Notes under the pieces: model-generated | Seen by the model: the letters and a program-made list of their open reading frames with translations, nothing else | What the model was told of the DNA's origin: nothing | Database searches by the model: none | Origin: Opitutaceae bacterium | GTDB lineage: Bacteria > Verrucomicrobiota > Verrucomicrobiia > Opitutales > Opitutaceae | Assembly (NCBI GenBank): GCA_019455245.1 | Contig: JACFMR010000008.1 | Span: 61,668 to 125,667, forward strand | Length of the DNA stretch: 64,000 bases | Reading direction: 5' to 3' | Made by a program: the position numbers and the translations under genes | Part shown: one piece after another, positions 57,767 through 64,000 of the stretch | Numbering within the stretch: the stretch's first letter is position 1 | How the letters are laid out: each line of letters starts with the position of its first letter

Positions 57767-59272
57767 TCAGGCCAAAGCCTCGGCGAGGGCGGTGATGATG
57801 TCCTGGGCGGGTTCGGTGCCGATGGAGAGGCGCAGGAGATCGGGGTCGATGCCGTTGGCGGCGAGTTCGGCGCGTCCGGCCGGGGTGGTGGCGAGCTCGT
57901 AATGGGCGAGGTAGATGAACGGACAGATCAACGTGGTCTTCATGCCGAAGCTCGGCCCCTTGGGCAGGCGCAGCCGGTCGAATGCCTCGGCCAGCGGTTT
58001 TTTGACCGTGAACGAGATCATGCTGCCGACGGAACCGGGGGTGCGGGCGATGCGTTCGTAATTGGCGCGCGAGGGTGGCGAGTGCGCCCAGATGACTTGC
58101 CTCACGCCGGCATGAGCCTCCAGCCAGGCGGCGACGAGCGGCACGGTGGTCTCAATGTGGCGCAGCACCTGACGGGTGGCGCCGATTTCGTGGGCCAGCC
58201 GCGCGAGGTCGCGCGGATAAGCGGGCTCGAGCCGCGCCTTGATTTCGCGGCGCAGTTCGGCGGCGCCGGCAATGCGCGGGTTGACCACGACGAGACCGGC
58301 CATGAGGTCACCCTCACTGGCGCAGTATTTCGTCAGGCTGGCCACGACAACGTCGGCGTGGGGCAGCACGTCGACCGAATAAACGGAGGACACCGAGGGA
58401 TCGATGAGCACGGCGGCGTCGTAAGCGCGCGCCAGCCGGGCGATGGCGGCGAGATCGGGGGTCTGCAGCAGCGGATTGGTGGGCGCCTCGATGACGAGGC
58501 CGGCGATGCGCGCACCGTGTTGGGCAAAAATCAGCTCGAGGGCGGGCAGGTCGAAAACATCGTGCAGATGGATGTAGTCTGCCGGCGTGCGTGCGCGGCG
58601 TTTCAACAGCGCGATGGTGTCGAGGTACAGCCAGCCGACCTGAATCCAAATGGTGCGGCCGCGGGCCGCCTGCCGGTCGGCGAGGGCGTCGAGGGCGACG
58701 TGCAGGGCGTTGATGCCGCAGGAGGCGGGCAAAATGTCCTCGACGGTGGTGCCGGCGAACAGGGGTTGCAGATGACGGCGGACTTCGGTGATGGCGTTGT
58801 CAGGAAAATAGTGTTCCGGCTGCGCTGCGGGCAGGAGTCCGAGTTGCACGAGGCGATCCTCGGCGGCGCGGGAGGAGAGGAAACCGCCGGTGTTTTGGAG
58901 GAGGGTTTTGGCGCAACGGGAGAGCTCCGGCGTATCTGCGTGCGAGATCGCGGCGAGGTTGTCGAAATCGTGCACGGTGCCCCCCGCGCCGGCCTGCTGC
59001 AGTTCCGTTTGCACCGCCACGGCCATGCGCGGTGAGGAAACGAGCCAAAGTTGCCGCGAATCCAGCTGCGCGGCGTCGCGGTAGTGCGCGGCCAGCTGCT
59101 GCAAAAACGGGTGCACGACGAAGCGCGGATAGCCCGAGGTCATCCGCCCGGTGATCGCCGGATCCTTTTGTTCATAACCGTGCACGGCCTGCATCGTCGG
59201 CAGGCTGCAGGAGACGGCGTGCGGCGAAGCGGGGATCGGTTGTCCGAGCGGGATGGGTGCAAACGTGGGCAT
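57767..59272 (-). CDS. Cystathionine gamma-synthase-like PLP enzyme (long form)
   Basis: A 501-residue Cys/Met-metabolism PLP enzyme, some 110 residues longer than bacterial MetB/MetC. The PLP Lys is in VVASLTKYCASEGDLMAGLVV near residue 330; the Asp that pairs with the PLP ring lies in VLIDPSVSSVYSVD; LVIEAPTNPLLQTPDL is the conserved substrate-side loop. Residues 1-130 form an extra region (YPRFVVHPFLQQLAAHYRD, RQLWLVSSPRMAVAVQTELQQ), a layout known from the fungal STR2/cystathionine gamma-synthase group. With MetX in the genome it probably uses O-acylhomoserine. The ATG at 59272 is used; it is divergent from xth. Confidence 0.84.
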   Translation of the reverse strand: MPTFAPIPLGQPIPASPHAVSCSLPTMQAVHGYEQKDPAITGRMTSGYPRFVVHPFLQQLAAHYRDAAQLDSRQLWLVSSPRMAVAVQTELQQAGAGGTVHDFDNLAAISHADTPELSRCAKTLLQNTGGFLSSRAAEDRLVQLGLLPAAQPEHYFPDNAITEVRRHLQPLFAGTTVEDILPASCGINALHVALDALADRQAARGRTIWIQVGWLYLDTIALLKRRARTPADYIHLHDVFDLPALELIFAQHGARIAGLVIEAPTNPLLQTPDLAAIARLARAYDAAVLIDPSVSSVYSVDVLPHADVVVASLTKYCASEGDLMAGLVVVNPRIAGAAELRREIKARLEPAYPRDLARLAHEIGATRQVLRHIETTVPLVAAWLEAHAGVRQVIWAHSPPSRANYERIARTPGSVGSMISFTVKKPLAEAFDRLRLPKGPSFGMKTTLICPFIYLAHYELATTPAGRAELAANGIDPDLLRLSIGTEPAQDIITALAEALA

Positions 59273-59396
59273 CGGTGCTGGACCGGTAGCATCCCGGGGG
59301 CGGCAGGGCGAAGCAATCCCCGGTTTCGTCATGCCGTGTCATGTCCCCGGCAAAAACATGTCGCATTGCCGCCGCCGGTTTGAAAACTGGCGCCGC

Positions 59397-60152
59397 ATGA
59401 AACTGCTTTCGTGGAACGTCAACGGCGTGCGCGCCGCGCTCGGCAAGGGGCTGCTCGACTGGATGGGTGGCTGCGGCGCCGACGTGATCTGTCTGCAGGA
59501 GGTCAAGGCGCTGCCCGGCGACGTGCAGGGCGTGGCCTGGCCGCAGGGCTATGAGCTGATCTGGAACGCTGCGCAAAAGAAGGGCTACAGCGGCACCGCG
59601 CTTTTTACCCGCCGCAAGCCGCTGAGCGTGACGCTTGGTCTGGGTTCGACCGAGCACGACGCGGAAGGGCGCGCCATCACGGCGGAGTTTGACGACTGTT
59701 ATGTGATCGGCGTCTACGTACCGAACGCGCAGCCGGAGCTCGTGCGCATCGGCTTTCGCCAGGCGTGGGACCGGGCCCTGCTCAATCACGCCAAGAAACT
59801 CGAAAAGAAAAAGCCGGTCGTGTTCTGCGGCGACCTGAACGTCGCGCACGAGGAAATCGACCTGGCGCGGCCGAAGGAAAACGTGGGCAACCCTGGTTTT
59901 TCCGACGAGGAACGCGCGGGTTTTCGCGACTACCTCGCGGCGGGCTTCATCGACACATTTCGGCACTTTGAAAAAGGTCCCGGCCACTACAGCTGGTGGA
60001 CCTACCGGGCCGGCGCACGCGCGAAGAACGTGGGCTGGCGCATCGACTACTGCATGGCGTCGGCGGCGCTCCAGCCGCGGCTCAAGCGCGCCTGGATCGA
60101 GGCGCACGTGATGGGCAGCGATCACTGCCCCGTGGGATTGGAATTGAAGTAA
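59397..60152 (+). CDS. xth: Exodeoxyribonuclease III
   Basis: A 251-residue AP endonuclease/exonuclease that cuts at abasic sites in base-excision repair. Conserved motifs: MKLLSWNVNGVRAAL, ICLQEVKALPGD (metal Glu), SGTALFTRRKP, YVPNAQ, CGDLNVAHEEIDLARPK, WRIDYCMAS and GSDHCPVGLEL (catalytic His). The sequence is full length. The ATG at 59397 is chosen because earlier starts add non-homologous residues. Its stop overlaps the next start (TAATG), so the SET-domain gene is translationally coupled. Confidence 0.95.
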   Translation: MKLLSWNVNGVRAALGKGLLDWMGGCGADVICLQEVKALPGDVQGVAWPQGYELIWNAAQKKGYSGTALFTRRKPLSVTLGLGSTEHDAEGRAITAEFDDCYVIGVYVPNAQPELVRIGFRQAWDRALLNHAKKLEKKKPVVFCGDLNVAHEEIDLARPKENVGNPGFSDEERAGFRDYLAAGFIDTFRHFEKGPGHYSWWTYRAGARAKNVGWRIDYCMASAALQPRLKRAWIEAHVMGSDHCPVGLELK

Positions 60153-60697
60153 TGGCAAAACAGGCAACCTCCAAACCCGCGCCGACGACCTCCGAATGGG
60201 TCCGGCGCGGACGGTCAAAAATCCACGGTGGCGGACTCTACGCGGCCAAGCCCATCCCCGCCGGGACGCGCGTGATCGAATACGTGGGCGAGCGCATCAC
60301 CAAGGCCGAGGCGCTGCGGCGTGAGGAGCGCCGGCTGGCCGACCGGGCCAAAGGCAAGGACGGTTGCGTGTATGTGTTCGAGCTCAACAAGCGTCATGAT
60401 ATCGACGGGGATGTGAGCTGGAACACCGCGCGTCTGGCCAATCATTCGTGTGACGGCAACTGCGAGACCGACATCATTCGCGGCAAGGTCTGGCTCATCG
60501 CGGTGCGTGACATCGCCGCGGGCGAGGAACTCACCTACGACTACGGTTTCGATTACGCGGATTGGAAACTGCATCCCTGCCGTTGCGGCGCGAAGCAGTG
60601 CGTCGGCTACATCGTGCACCGCCAGCACCACTGGCGCGTGCGCAAGGCGCTCAAGGCGGAAAAGGTGAATAAGAAATCCACGGCGAAGAAGAAGTAG
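60152..60697 (+). CDS. SET-domain protein lysine methyltransferase
   Basis: A 181-residue protein consisting of a SET domain plus post-SET cysteines and a Lys-rich tail. Seen are RGRSKIHGGGLYAAKPIPAGTRVIEYVGE (SAM-binding G-x-G region), the pseudoknot signature ARLANHSCDGNCETD (NHSC at 97-100), ELTYDYGFDY (catalytic Tyr near 129-135) and CRCGAKQC (Cys143, 145, 150) for zinc. All catalytic elements look intact. SET enzymes methylate lysines of histones and other proteins; the bacterial target is unknown. The tail (ALKAEKVNKKSTAKKK) is itself Lys-rich. Coupled to xth by a TAATG overlap. Confidence 0.92.
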   Translation: MAKQATSKPAPTTSEWVRRGRSKIHGGGLYAAKPIPAGTRVIEYVGERITKAEALRREERRLADRAKGKDGCVYVFELNKRHDIDGDVSWNTARLANHSCDGNCETDIIRGKVWLIAVRDIAAGEELTYDYGFDYADWKLHPCRCGAKQCVGYIVHRQHHWRVRKALKAEKVNKKSTAKKK

Positions 60698-60708
60698 GCC
60701 CGGGCGTT

Positions 60709-60754
60709 GTAACCGGGGGCGCTGACCCGGACCGGCCTCACCGAGGCCGGCTAC
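60709..60754. repeat. GTAG-type double hairpin, copy A2
   Basis: A 46-bp near copy of the element at 2156-2202: GTAACCGGGGGCGCTGACC at the left and CCGGCCTC/GAGGCCGG then CTAC at the right. The left end has GTAA instead of GTAG. It follows the SET gene stop by 11 bp. Confidence 0.78.
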
Positions 60755-60870
60755 AGCAGGGCATCGCCTGCAAGCAGGCTCCTGCAATGACTGTAAGCGC
60801 CGCGGGCCATTTTGCCATCGCCGGGGCTTCCTGTGGCCATCAGGCTCGGCGATGAATCCAACGGCCTCGT

Positions 60871-61353
60871 ATGAGCGAACTCAAAGATCTGTTTTTGCGT
60901 GAACCGAAACTGACCCTTGCGGTGGCTGAGAGCCTGACCTGCGGCAACCTGCAGGCGCACATCGGGCGCATTTCTGGGGCGTCGAACTTTTTTCTCGGCG
61001 GGATCACGGCCTACACGTTGGAGCAGAAGGTGAAGCATCTGGGCGTGGACCGGGCGATGGCTGAGCCGGTCAATTGCGTGTCGGCGCAGGTGGCGGAGCA
61101 GATGGCGCGCGGGGCGGCGGAGCTGTTTGGCGCGGACCTGGCGCTGGCCACGACGGGTTATGCCGAGCCGGCGCCGGCAATCGGCGTGACGGTGCCTTTT
61201 GCGTGGTGGGCGCTGGCGCGGCACAAGGCTGATGGCTGGCACGTGCAAAGCACGCGGGTGGAGTGTCCCGGGGCCGATCGCGTGCAGGTGCAGCAGCAGG
61301 TGGCGAACGCGGCGGTTGCCGGGTTGCTGGAGTATTTGCGGGCGCGCCGTTAG
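60871..61353 (+). CDS. pncC: Nicotinamide-nucleotide amidohydrolase (PncC, CinA C-terminal)
   Basis: A 160-residue stand-alone CinA C-terminal domain, which deamidates nicotinamide mononucleotide to nicotinate mononucleotide in pyridine-nucleotide recycling. The signature LAVAESLTCGNLQAHIGRISGASNFFLGGITAY carries the catalytic Ser/Lys region; VNCVSAQVAEQMARGAAELFGADLALATTGYA is also conserved, though GYAEPAP differs from the common GIAGP. It lacks the CinA N-terminal domain. Confidence 0.87.
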   Translation: MSELKDLFLREPKLTLAVAESLTCGNLQAHIGRISGASNFFLGGITAYTLEQKVKHLGVDRAMAEPVNCVSAQVAEQMARGAAELFGADLALATTGYAEPAPAIGVTVPFAWWALARHKADGWHVQSTRVECPGADRVQVQQQVANAAVAGLLEYLRARR

Positions 61354-61367
61354 GTGGAAATACACGC

Positions 61368-61811
61368 ATGCTCTTTCGCACTGATGCGCAAAAGCGCGAC
61401 CTTGTCGCGAGTTGGCACCGACCGGATCGATCGTTTTTCGCGTCGGGCGCGTGCCATATATTGACGCACGAGTTTCTCCGTCGATCCGAGGCCGCCGGAT
61501 TCCACCCCTTCATGATGGTGCCGGAGCAGGGTTTTCGTGGCGGCCATATTTTCGCCAGCGATGGAACGACCGTCTTCGATTATCATGGTTGGTCAGGGCA
61601 TGATCAATTCGTGGAGCATTTCTTCCGGAAAATGGGTTGGATTTTCCCGGGGTGGAGCGGCGCGCTCGTCGATATTTCCTTGGATTTTTGGACACCGGCA
61701 TGGTTTGAAAAAACCAACCACAGGATACCCCGACAGTTTCACCTCGACCCGACAGCGCGGGCCAATGCGTTCATTGACCGATACATTTCCCGCAAGCCTG
61801 CCATGCGGTGA
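61368..61811 (+). CDS. Conserved-looking hypothetical protein
   Basis: A 147-residue soluble protein, 14 bp after pncC on the same strand. Distinct segments are FFASGACHILTHEFLRR, GFHPFMMVPEQGFRGGHIFASDGTTVFDYHGWSGHDQFVEHFFRKMGW and DRYISRKPAM. Several His, Asp and Trp residues stand out (CHILTHEF, DYHGWSGHDQF). I recognise no named family. Base composition is less GC-rich than in neighbours, so transfer is possible. The ATG at 61368 has a weak GTGGAAA upstream. Confidence 0.72.
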   Translation: MLFRTDAQKRDLVASWHRPDRSFFASGACHILTHEFLRRSEAAGFHPFMMVPEQGFRGGHIFASDGTTVFDYHGWSGHDQFVEHFFRKMGWIFPGWSGALVDISLDFWTPAWFEKTNHRIPRQFHLDPTARANAFIDRYISRKPAMR

Positions 61812-61909
61812 GATGATGAGCGGCAAATAGGACCGATGGGCCTCAATGCGCCGCGTTAATCTTGAGCTTGCCTGGCGCGTTGGGGGCAACGCGCCCCACC
61901 TGGATCAGC

Positions 61910-62329
61910 TCACAGCACCGTGTTCTGCAGGAGCTCGACGATTTCGCCGTTGGGGCCTTCGATGAAGGCGATGCGCACGGGGACGTCGCCGAGATCGTTG
62001 GTGCTCTTGATGGTCACATCGGTCGGCTCGACGGTGAACTTGCAGCCCATGGCACGCAGGTGGGCGCAGGCGGCGTCGAGGCGGGTGGTGCGGAGGGCGA
62101 AATGCACGAGGGCGCCGTTGGGCGCGGGCGACCACGCGAGGTCTTCAAACACCTCGATGTAGTTGCCGTCGCCGCAATCGAACATGCCGGCGCGCCGGGG
62201 CGGTTCGGCCCAGGTCACACGGTCGGTGCAGCCGAGTCCGTCGCGGTAAAACCGCAGGGTGGCGTCCCAATCGCGCGTCTTGACGGCGACGTGATGGAAG
62301 CCGCCGTTGCCCAAAATGGCGTTGGGCAT
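61910..62329 (-). CDS. VOC-family (glyoxalase/bleomycin resistance-like) protein
   Basis: A 139-residue vicinal-oxygen-chelate protein. FHHVAVKTRDWDATLRFYRDGLG is the first module with a metal His; FALRTTRLDAACAHLRAMGCKF opens the second, and VRIAFIEGPNGEIVELLQ carries the Glu ligand. It resembles lactoylglutathione-lyase-like proteins; the substrate is unknown. It lies four bp after the SYLF gene on the same strand. Confidence 0.88.
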   Translation of the reverse strand: MPNAILGNGGFHHVAVKTRDWDATLRFYRDGLGCTDRVTWAEPPRRAGMFDCGDGNYIEVFEDLAWSPAPNGALVHFALRTTRLDAACAHLRAMGCKFTVEPTDVTIKSTNDLGDVPVRIAFIEGPNGEIVELLQNTVL

Positions 62330-62333
62330 GGCC

Positions 62334-63014
62334 TCAGTTGGTGAGGCTGTGCACGTAATCCATCAACGGCACGACTTCCGGAATGGGCTGCACCCAATTG
62401 CTATAGAGGATTTCCGGCAGCGTGTAGTTGGTGAGGTAAAGGGAACGGTTGGCCTCGTCGTTGCGCGCGAGATAGCCGGCCTTGAGGCTGGCGCCGGCGT
62501 AGAGACCGCGGTTTTTCTGGTAGATGAGCACCGGGGTCTTGAGGATTTCCTCGTTGGTGTGCTCATTGCTGGCGGCCTTGGGGCCGGCGACGGCCTTGGC
62601 ATCGACGCCGACATGGAAACGCTGGTTGAACAGCATGCGCGGGGTCTCGTCGTTGGTGAAGATATAAACGCTTTCGATGGTGGTGGCGCCGATCTGCAGG
62701 CCGATGCTGCCCTCGCCGGCGGCAAGCAGGGCGGGCAGGCTCCAGGTGTTGTCGGGGCGGCGCACCATGATCACACCCCAGCCGTCCTTGACGCCGATGA
62801 CGAGACCGGCGCGGACCTGGTTGACGATCACGATGCCGCGGGCAATCTTGAGTATTTCGGCCGGGATGGCGGTCTCGGGGTTGGCCATGAACTCCTGCAG
62901 GATGGCCTCGCAGGTTTCCACGCGTTCGATGTACTCGGTGCGCGGGGCGGCGGAGGCGGTGAACGGCAGCGCGCAGCAGGCGGCGAGGAGGGAAAGGGAC
63001 AGCAGCTTTTTCAT
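62334..63014 (-). CDS. SYLF (YSC84/DUF500) domain lipid-binding exported protein
   Basis: A 226-residue protein: signal peptide MKKLLSLSLLAACCALPFTASAAP then a SYLF domain. Domain signatures are PAEILKIARGIVIVNQVRAGLVIGVKDGWGVIMVR, SIGLQIGATTIESVYIFTND and LIYQKNRGLYAGASLKAGYLARND. In eukaryotes the fold binds phosphoinositides; bacterial members are exported and poorly characterised. It is upstream of and probably co-transcribed with the VOC gene. Confidence 0.92.
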   Translation of the reverse strand: MKKLLSLSLLAACCALPFTASAAPRTEYIERVETCEAILQEFMANPETAIPAEILKIARGIVIVNQVRAGLVIGVKDGWGVIMVRRPDNTWSLPALLAAGEGSIGLQIGATTIESVYIFTNDETPRMLFNQRFHVGVDAKAVAGPKAASNEHTNEEILKTPVLIYQKNRGLYAGASLKAGYLARNDEANRSLYLTNYTLPEILYSNWVQPIPEVVPLMDYVHSLTN

Positions 63015-63097
63015 GGATATGCGACGGAAAGGTTTGCCCGCAGACTAAGCAGGGCCGTGTGGGTTTGGAAAGCGCGGATTCAGCGGGGTTCCCCCGA

Positions 63098-63469
63098 TCA
63101 ATCGAGGCCGCGGGCGGCGAGGTCGTCCTCATCCCAGCCCAGATAGTGCCCCAGCTCGTGCAGGTAGGTGAGGCGCACTTCCGCGCGAAAGGCCGGCAGG
63201 TCGCCCTCGCAGAAATCCCAGATGTTCTCCAGATAAAGCAAAATGCAGGGCGGGGCGGGATTGTCGTGGACCAACTCCGTGCCGTGCGGATTGCCGGTGA
63301 ACAGCCCGAGGATGTCCGGCTCAAACCCCTCATCCAGCACGTCATCGGCGGGCACGTCGGCAAACTGAACGGGTACCGTCTCGGCCAACGGGCGGATTTC
63401 CGGGGGCAACCGGCGCAGGGTGGCGCCCACGGTGTTTTCCGCCTGCCGGCTCAATTCCGCGAAAGTCAT
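63098..63469 (-). CDS. Metallopeptidase family protein (PF06262, minimal zincin)
   Basis: A 123-residue protein of the small zincin family PF06262. The zinc motif is YLHELGHYLGWDEDDLAARGL (HExxH plus a third ligand Asp/Glu within nine residues). The N-terminal ELSRQAENTVGATLRRLPPEIRPLAETVPVQFADVP and ILLYLENIWDFCEGD are also typical. Proteolytic activity is not established for the family. It lies divergently from the Spy-like gene with 45 bp between start codons. Confidence 0.92.
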   Translation of the reverse strand: MTFAELSRQAENTVGATLRRLPPEIRPLAETVPVQFADVPADDVLDEGFEPDILGLFTGNPHGTELVHDNPAPPCILLYLENIWDFCEGDLPAFRAEVRLTYLHELGHYLGWDEDDLAARGLD

Positions 63470-63514
63470 GGGCGCATGTAACGGCCGGCGTCGCGCGGCG
63501 TCTAGCCCGATGTC

Positions 63515-63886
63515 ATGAAGCCGCTGTACCGTGTATTCTCATCCTGTGGTCTGCTTTGCGGGCTGCTGTGGTTTACACCTGTGATCCAGGCCGCCGGTCC
63601 GGCCGACCGGCCCGAGCGCGTCGAACAGGCCGCCGCGCGGCTCAGGCAACTGGCCGAGGAACTCGCGCTGTCCGACGAGCAGCGCACCGCCATCGCCGCG
63701 CTGATGGAAAAGCACCGCGCGCGGCTCGACGCCATCCGCGACGACGGTGCGATCCGTCCGCGCAAGAAAATCAAGCGGGTGCGCGAGTTGCGGGAGACTT
63801 TCCGGGACGAGATTCGCGCCCTGTTGACGCCGGAGCAGCAGCAGAAATTCGACGCGATGCCGCGTGAGCGTCGGCGAAAGGACTGA
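63515..63886 (+). CDS. Spy/CpxP-like (LTXXQ) periplasmic protein
   Basis: A 123-residue exported protein with signal peptide MKPLYRVFSSCGLLCGLLWFTPVIQAA. The mature part is helical and charged, with two LTxxQ-like motifs: LALSDEQRTAIAALMEKHRARLDAI and RALLTPEQQQKFDAMPRERR. This matches small chaperones or sensors of envelope stress such as Spy and CpxP. Its neighbours give no hint about regulation. Confidence 0.83.
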   Translation: MKPLYRVFSSCGLLCGLLWFTPVIQAAGPADRPERVEQAAARLRQLAEELALSDEQRTAIAALMEKHRARLDAIRDDGAIRPRKKIKRVRELRETFRDEIRALLTPEQQQKFDAMPRERRRKD

Positions 63887-63953
63887 ACCGGACTCGTGCA
63901 GTTGAAATGCAGCGGCGTGGCTGGTCCCCGCGCTTCAATCACGGTGCAGCCGC

Positions 63954-63974
63954 GGGCGTGGACAAGCCACGCCC
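63954..63974. repeat. GC hairpin, REP-like
   Basis: GGGCGTGG pairs with CCACGCCC around loop ACAAG. On the minus strand it is headed by ATAGCAGG, close to the GTAG heads of the other elements. It lies 68 bp after the Spy-like gene; without a T run it is not a standard terminator. Confidence 0.5.
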
Positions 63975-64000
63975 CTGCTATGAAGCCGAAGTAGTCGAGC

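Noticed and set aside
1..64000. tRNA, rRNA, riboswitch or prophage genes
   Set aside because: None could be recognised on either strand by reading; methionine genes were checked for a SAM riboswitch leader and the gaps before metX and the PLP gene show none.

Overview
This is a GC-rich stretch of Gram-negative bacterial chromosome, densely packed with genes on both strands. Evidence for a Gram-negative envelope is direct: an LptF/LptG permease, two RND efflux systems with adaptors, a TolC-type channel and many lipobox-bearing lipoproteins. The gene mix (a PPi-type phosphofructokinase, a YidD/YidC/YebC/MetX/MetW run, a SET-domain protein, DUF3667 and DUF6132 proteins, SYLF and zincin families) suggests a Verrucomicrobiota member close to Opitutales. 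That placement is inference; no rRNA gene is present to test it.

Layout. 1-3.8 kb (minus): PPi-phosphofructokinase (cut by the window edge), purB, ppnP and holA, separated by GTAG-bounded palindromic repeats. 4.1-6.9 kb (plus): an LTA-synthase-like membrane transferase with a PAP2 phosphatase. 6.9-15.3 kb (minus): an LPS-export permease, an RND pump with its adaptor, the abasic-site protein YedK, a HAD phosphatase and a SplB-like radical SAM protein. 15.3-18.6 kb (plus): fdhD, a TPR protein, an M50 protease and prmB. 18.7-22.3 kb: a rhodanese, a homocysteine methyltransferase, an FMN-binding protein, a ferritin-like protein and a haem sensor-like protein. 22.5-29.4 kb: one divergent locus in which a cysteine-bearing ArsR regulator faces an operon of DUF2892, DUF6132, TolC, adaptor, RND pump and rhodanese, probably responding to sulfide or persulfide. 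29.4-34.8 kb (minus): rpmH-rnpA-yidD-yidC-yebC-metX-metW. 34.9-42.5 kb: housekeeping and envelope genes including a Y-family polymerase, a cytochrome c lipoprotein, a CDP-alcohol transferase and two peptidyl-prolyl isomerases.

42.5-47.2 kb is the accessory island: an RHS gene lacking its 5' part, with a base-composition-shifted C-terminal tip and an overlapping small lipoprotein (a likely toxin/immunity tip), a displaced 146-bp copy of RHS sequence, and a REP-associated tyrosine transposase (RAYT). From 47.9 to 57.3 kb six exact copies of a 23-bp palindrome occur, mostly just after gene ends; two related palindromes flank an AT-rich promoter near 14.1 kb. 47.3-64 kb otherwise carries transporters, LysM coiled-coil proteins, an LpoB-like/YcfL lipoprotein pair, an unusually long cystathionine-gamma-synthase-like enzyme, exonuclease III coupled to a SET-domain methyltransferase, pncC and several small enzymes.

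Methionine and sulfur metabolism recurs: MetX/MetW, the PLP enzyme, the homocysteine methyltransferase, and two rhodaneses with the ArsR locus. No tRNA, rRNA, CRISPR array or prophage was seen.
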